A DNA stretch of 6,399 bases from assembly GCA_937124525.1 (NCBI GenBank), contig CAKZLA010000053.1, forward strand, positions 1 through 6,399, given 5' to 3'. Source of the stretch: an uncultured Desulfobacterium sp. Lineage in GTDB: Bacteria > Desulfobacterota > Desulfobacteria > Desulfobacterales > Desulfobacteraceae. A model generated the notes under the pieces. It was not told the DNA's origin and made no database searches. It saw nothing but the letters and a program-made list of their open reading frames with translations. The stretch's first letter is position 1; each line of letters opens with the position of its first letter. Below are positions 6,291 to 6,399 of this stretch, piece after piece. The position numbers and the translations under genes were made by a program.

Positions 6291-6362
6291 CCCATATTCG
6301 CTCATTTTGGCCTGCTCACATAGCAATAGTATGCTACGCAGTCCCAAATAAACGAATATGGG
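6291..6362. repeat. 72-bp imperfect palindrome, nested hairpin
   Basis: The outer arms CCCATATTCG (6291-6300) and CGAATATGGG (6353-6362) are perfect complements. Pairing continues inward: 21 of 25 positions of 6291-6315 match the reverse complement of 6338-6362, and after a small bulge TAGCA (6321-6325) pairs with TGCTA (6332-6336) around a 6-nt loop. Two of the four arm mismatches become G-U pairs in a minus-strand transcript. It contains no gene. It may be a small non-autonomous mobile or REP-like palindromic element, or a structured RNA; I cannot tell which. Confidence 0.5.
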
Positions 6363-6399
6363 TCACTGGCCATCTACTCACTTTCCCAACCCGAATATT

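Noticed and set aside
5856..6347. 163-codon open frame on the minus strand over the end of bzdQ and the hairpins
   Set aside because: It runs antisense to conserved ATPase motifs and through both palindromes; the composition (many His, Pro, Gln, Arg) is typical of a shadow frame.
1..6399. CRISPR array, tRNA, rRNA or integrase/attachment site
   Set aside because: No regularly spaced direct repeats, cloverleaf-like sequence, conserved rRNA blocks or recombinase genes were seen on either strand.

Overview
This window carries a compact plus-strand gene cluster for anaerobic acyl-CoA chemistry, most likely from a strictly or facultatively anaerobic aromatic-degrading bacterium. A Desulfobacterota-like sulfate reducer is my guess from protein flavour only; no phylogenetic marker is present. 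Four consecutive genes (2002-6205) encode two different 2-hydroxyacyl-CoA-dehydratase-like iron-sulfur subunits and two different BadF/BcrA-type ATPase subunits. That four-part set defines a class I (ATP-dependent) benzoyl-CoA reductase. A 2-hydroxyacyl-CoA dehydratase normally has only one activator gene, whose product works as a homodimer. The short ATPase subunits (290 and 258 aa) favour the Bzd type over the Bcr/Bad type, which has one ATPase of about 430-440 aa.

Layout. Positions 1-505 are AT-rich with no convincing gene, but hold three palindromic elements that could be operators for what follows. Positions 506-1681 encode an intact acetyl-CoA acetyltransferase-type thiolase. Positions 1707-1907 hold only the last 66 codons of a 3-hydroxybutyryl-CoA dehydrogenase: a decayed or recombined remnant followed by a strong Shine-Dalgarno with no usable start codon. 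Then come bzdO-like (2002-3330), bzdN-like (3381-4538), bzdP-like (4560-5432) and bzdQ-like (5429-6205) genes, with gaps of 50 nt, 21 nt and a 4-nt ATGA overlap. After the operon come a perfect 15-bp hairpin (6232-6267) and a 72-bp imperfect palindrome (6291-6362); the last 190 bases have no gene.

How the genes work together. The P- and Q-like ATPases would hydrolyse ATP and pass low-potential electrons through a shared [4Fe-4S] cluster to the O/N module, which reduces the aromatic acyl-CoA ring. The thiolase fits the end of the lower pathway, cleaving 3-ketoacyl-CoA to acetyl-CoA after ring opening and beta-oxidation. No ferredoxin, dienoyl-CoA hydratase, ring hydrolase, CoA ligase or regulator gene lies in the window.

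Novelty. The enzyme family is known. The points worth a second look are the O-N-P-Q subunit order, the dehydrogenase remnant and orphan ribosome-binding site at the thiolase/reductase junction, a changed conserved motif in the thiolase, and the palindromic element downstream. The true substrate (benzoyl-CoA, a substituted benzoyl-CoA, or a polycyclic aryl-CoA) cannot be settled from sequence reading.
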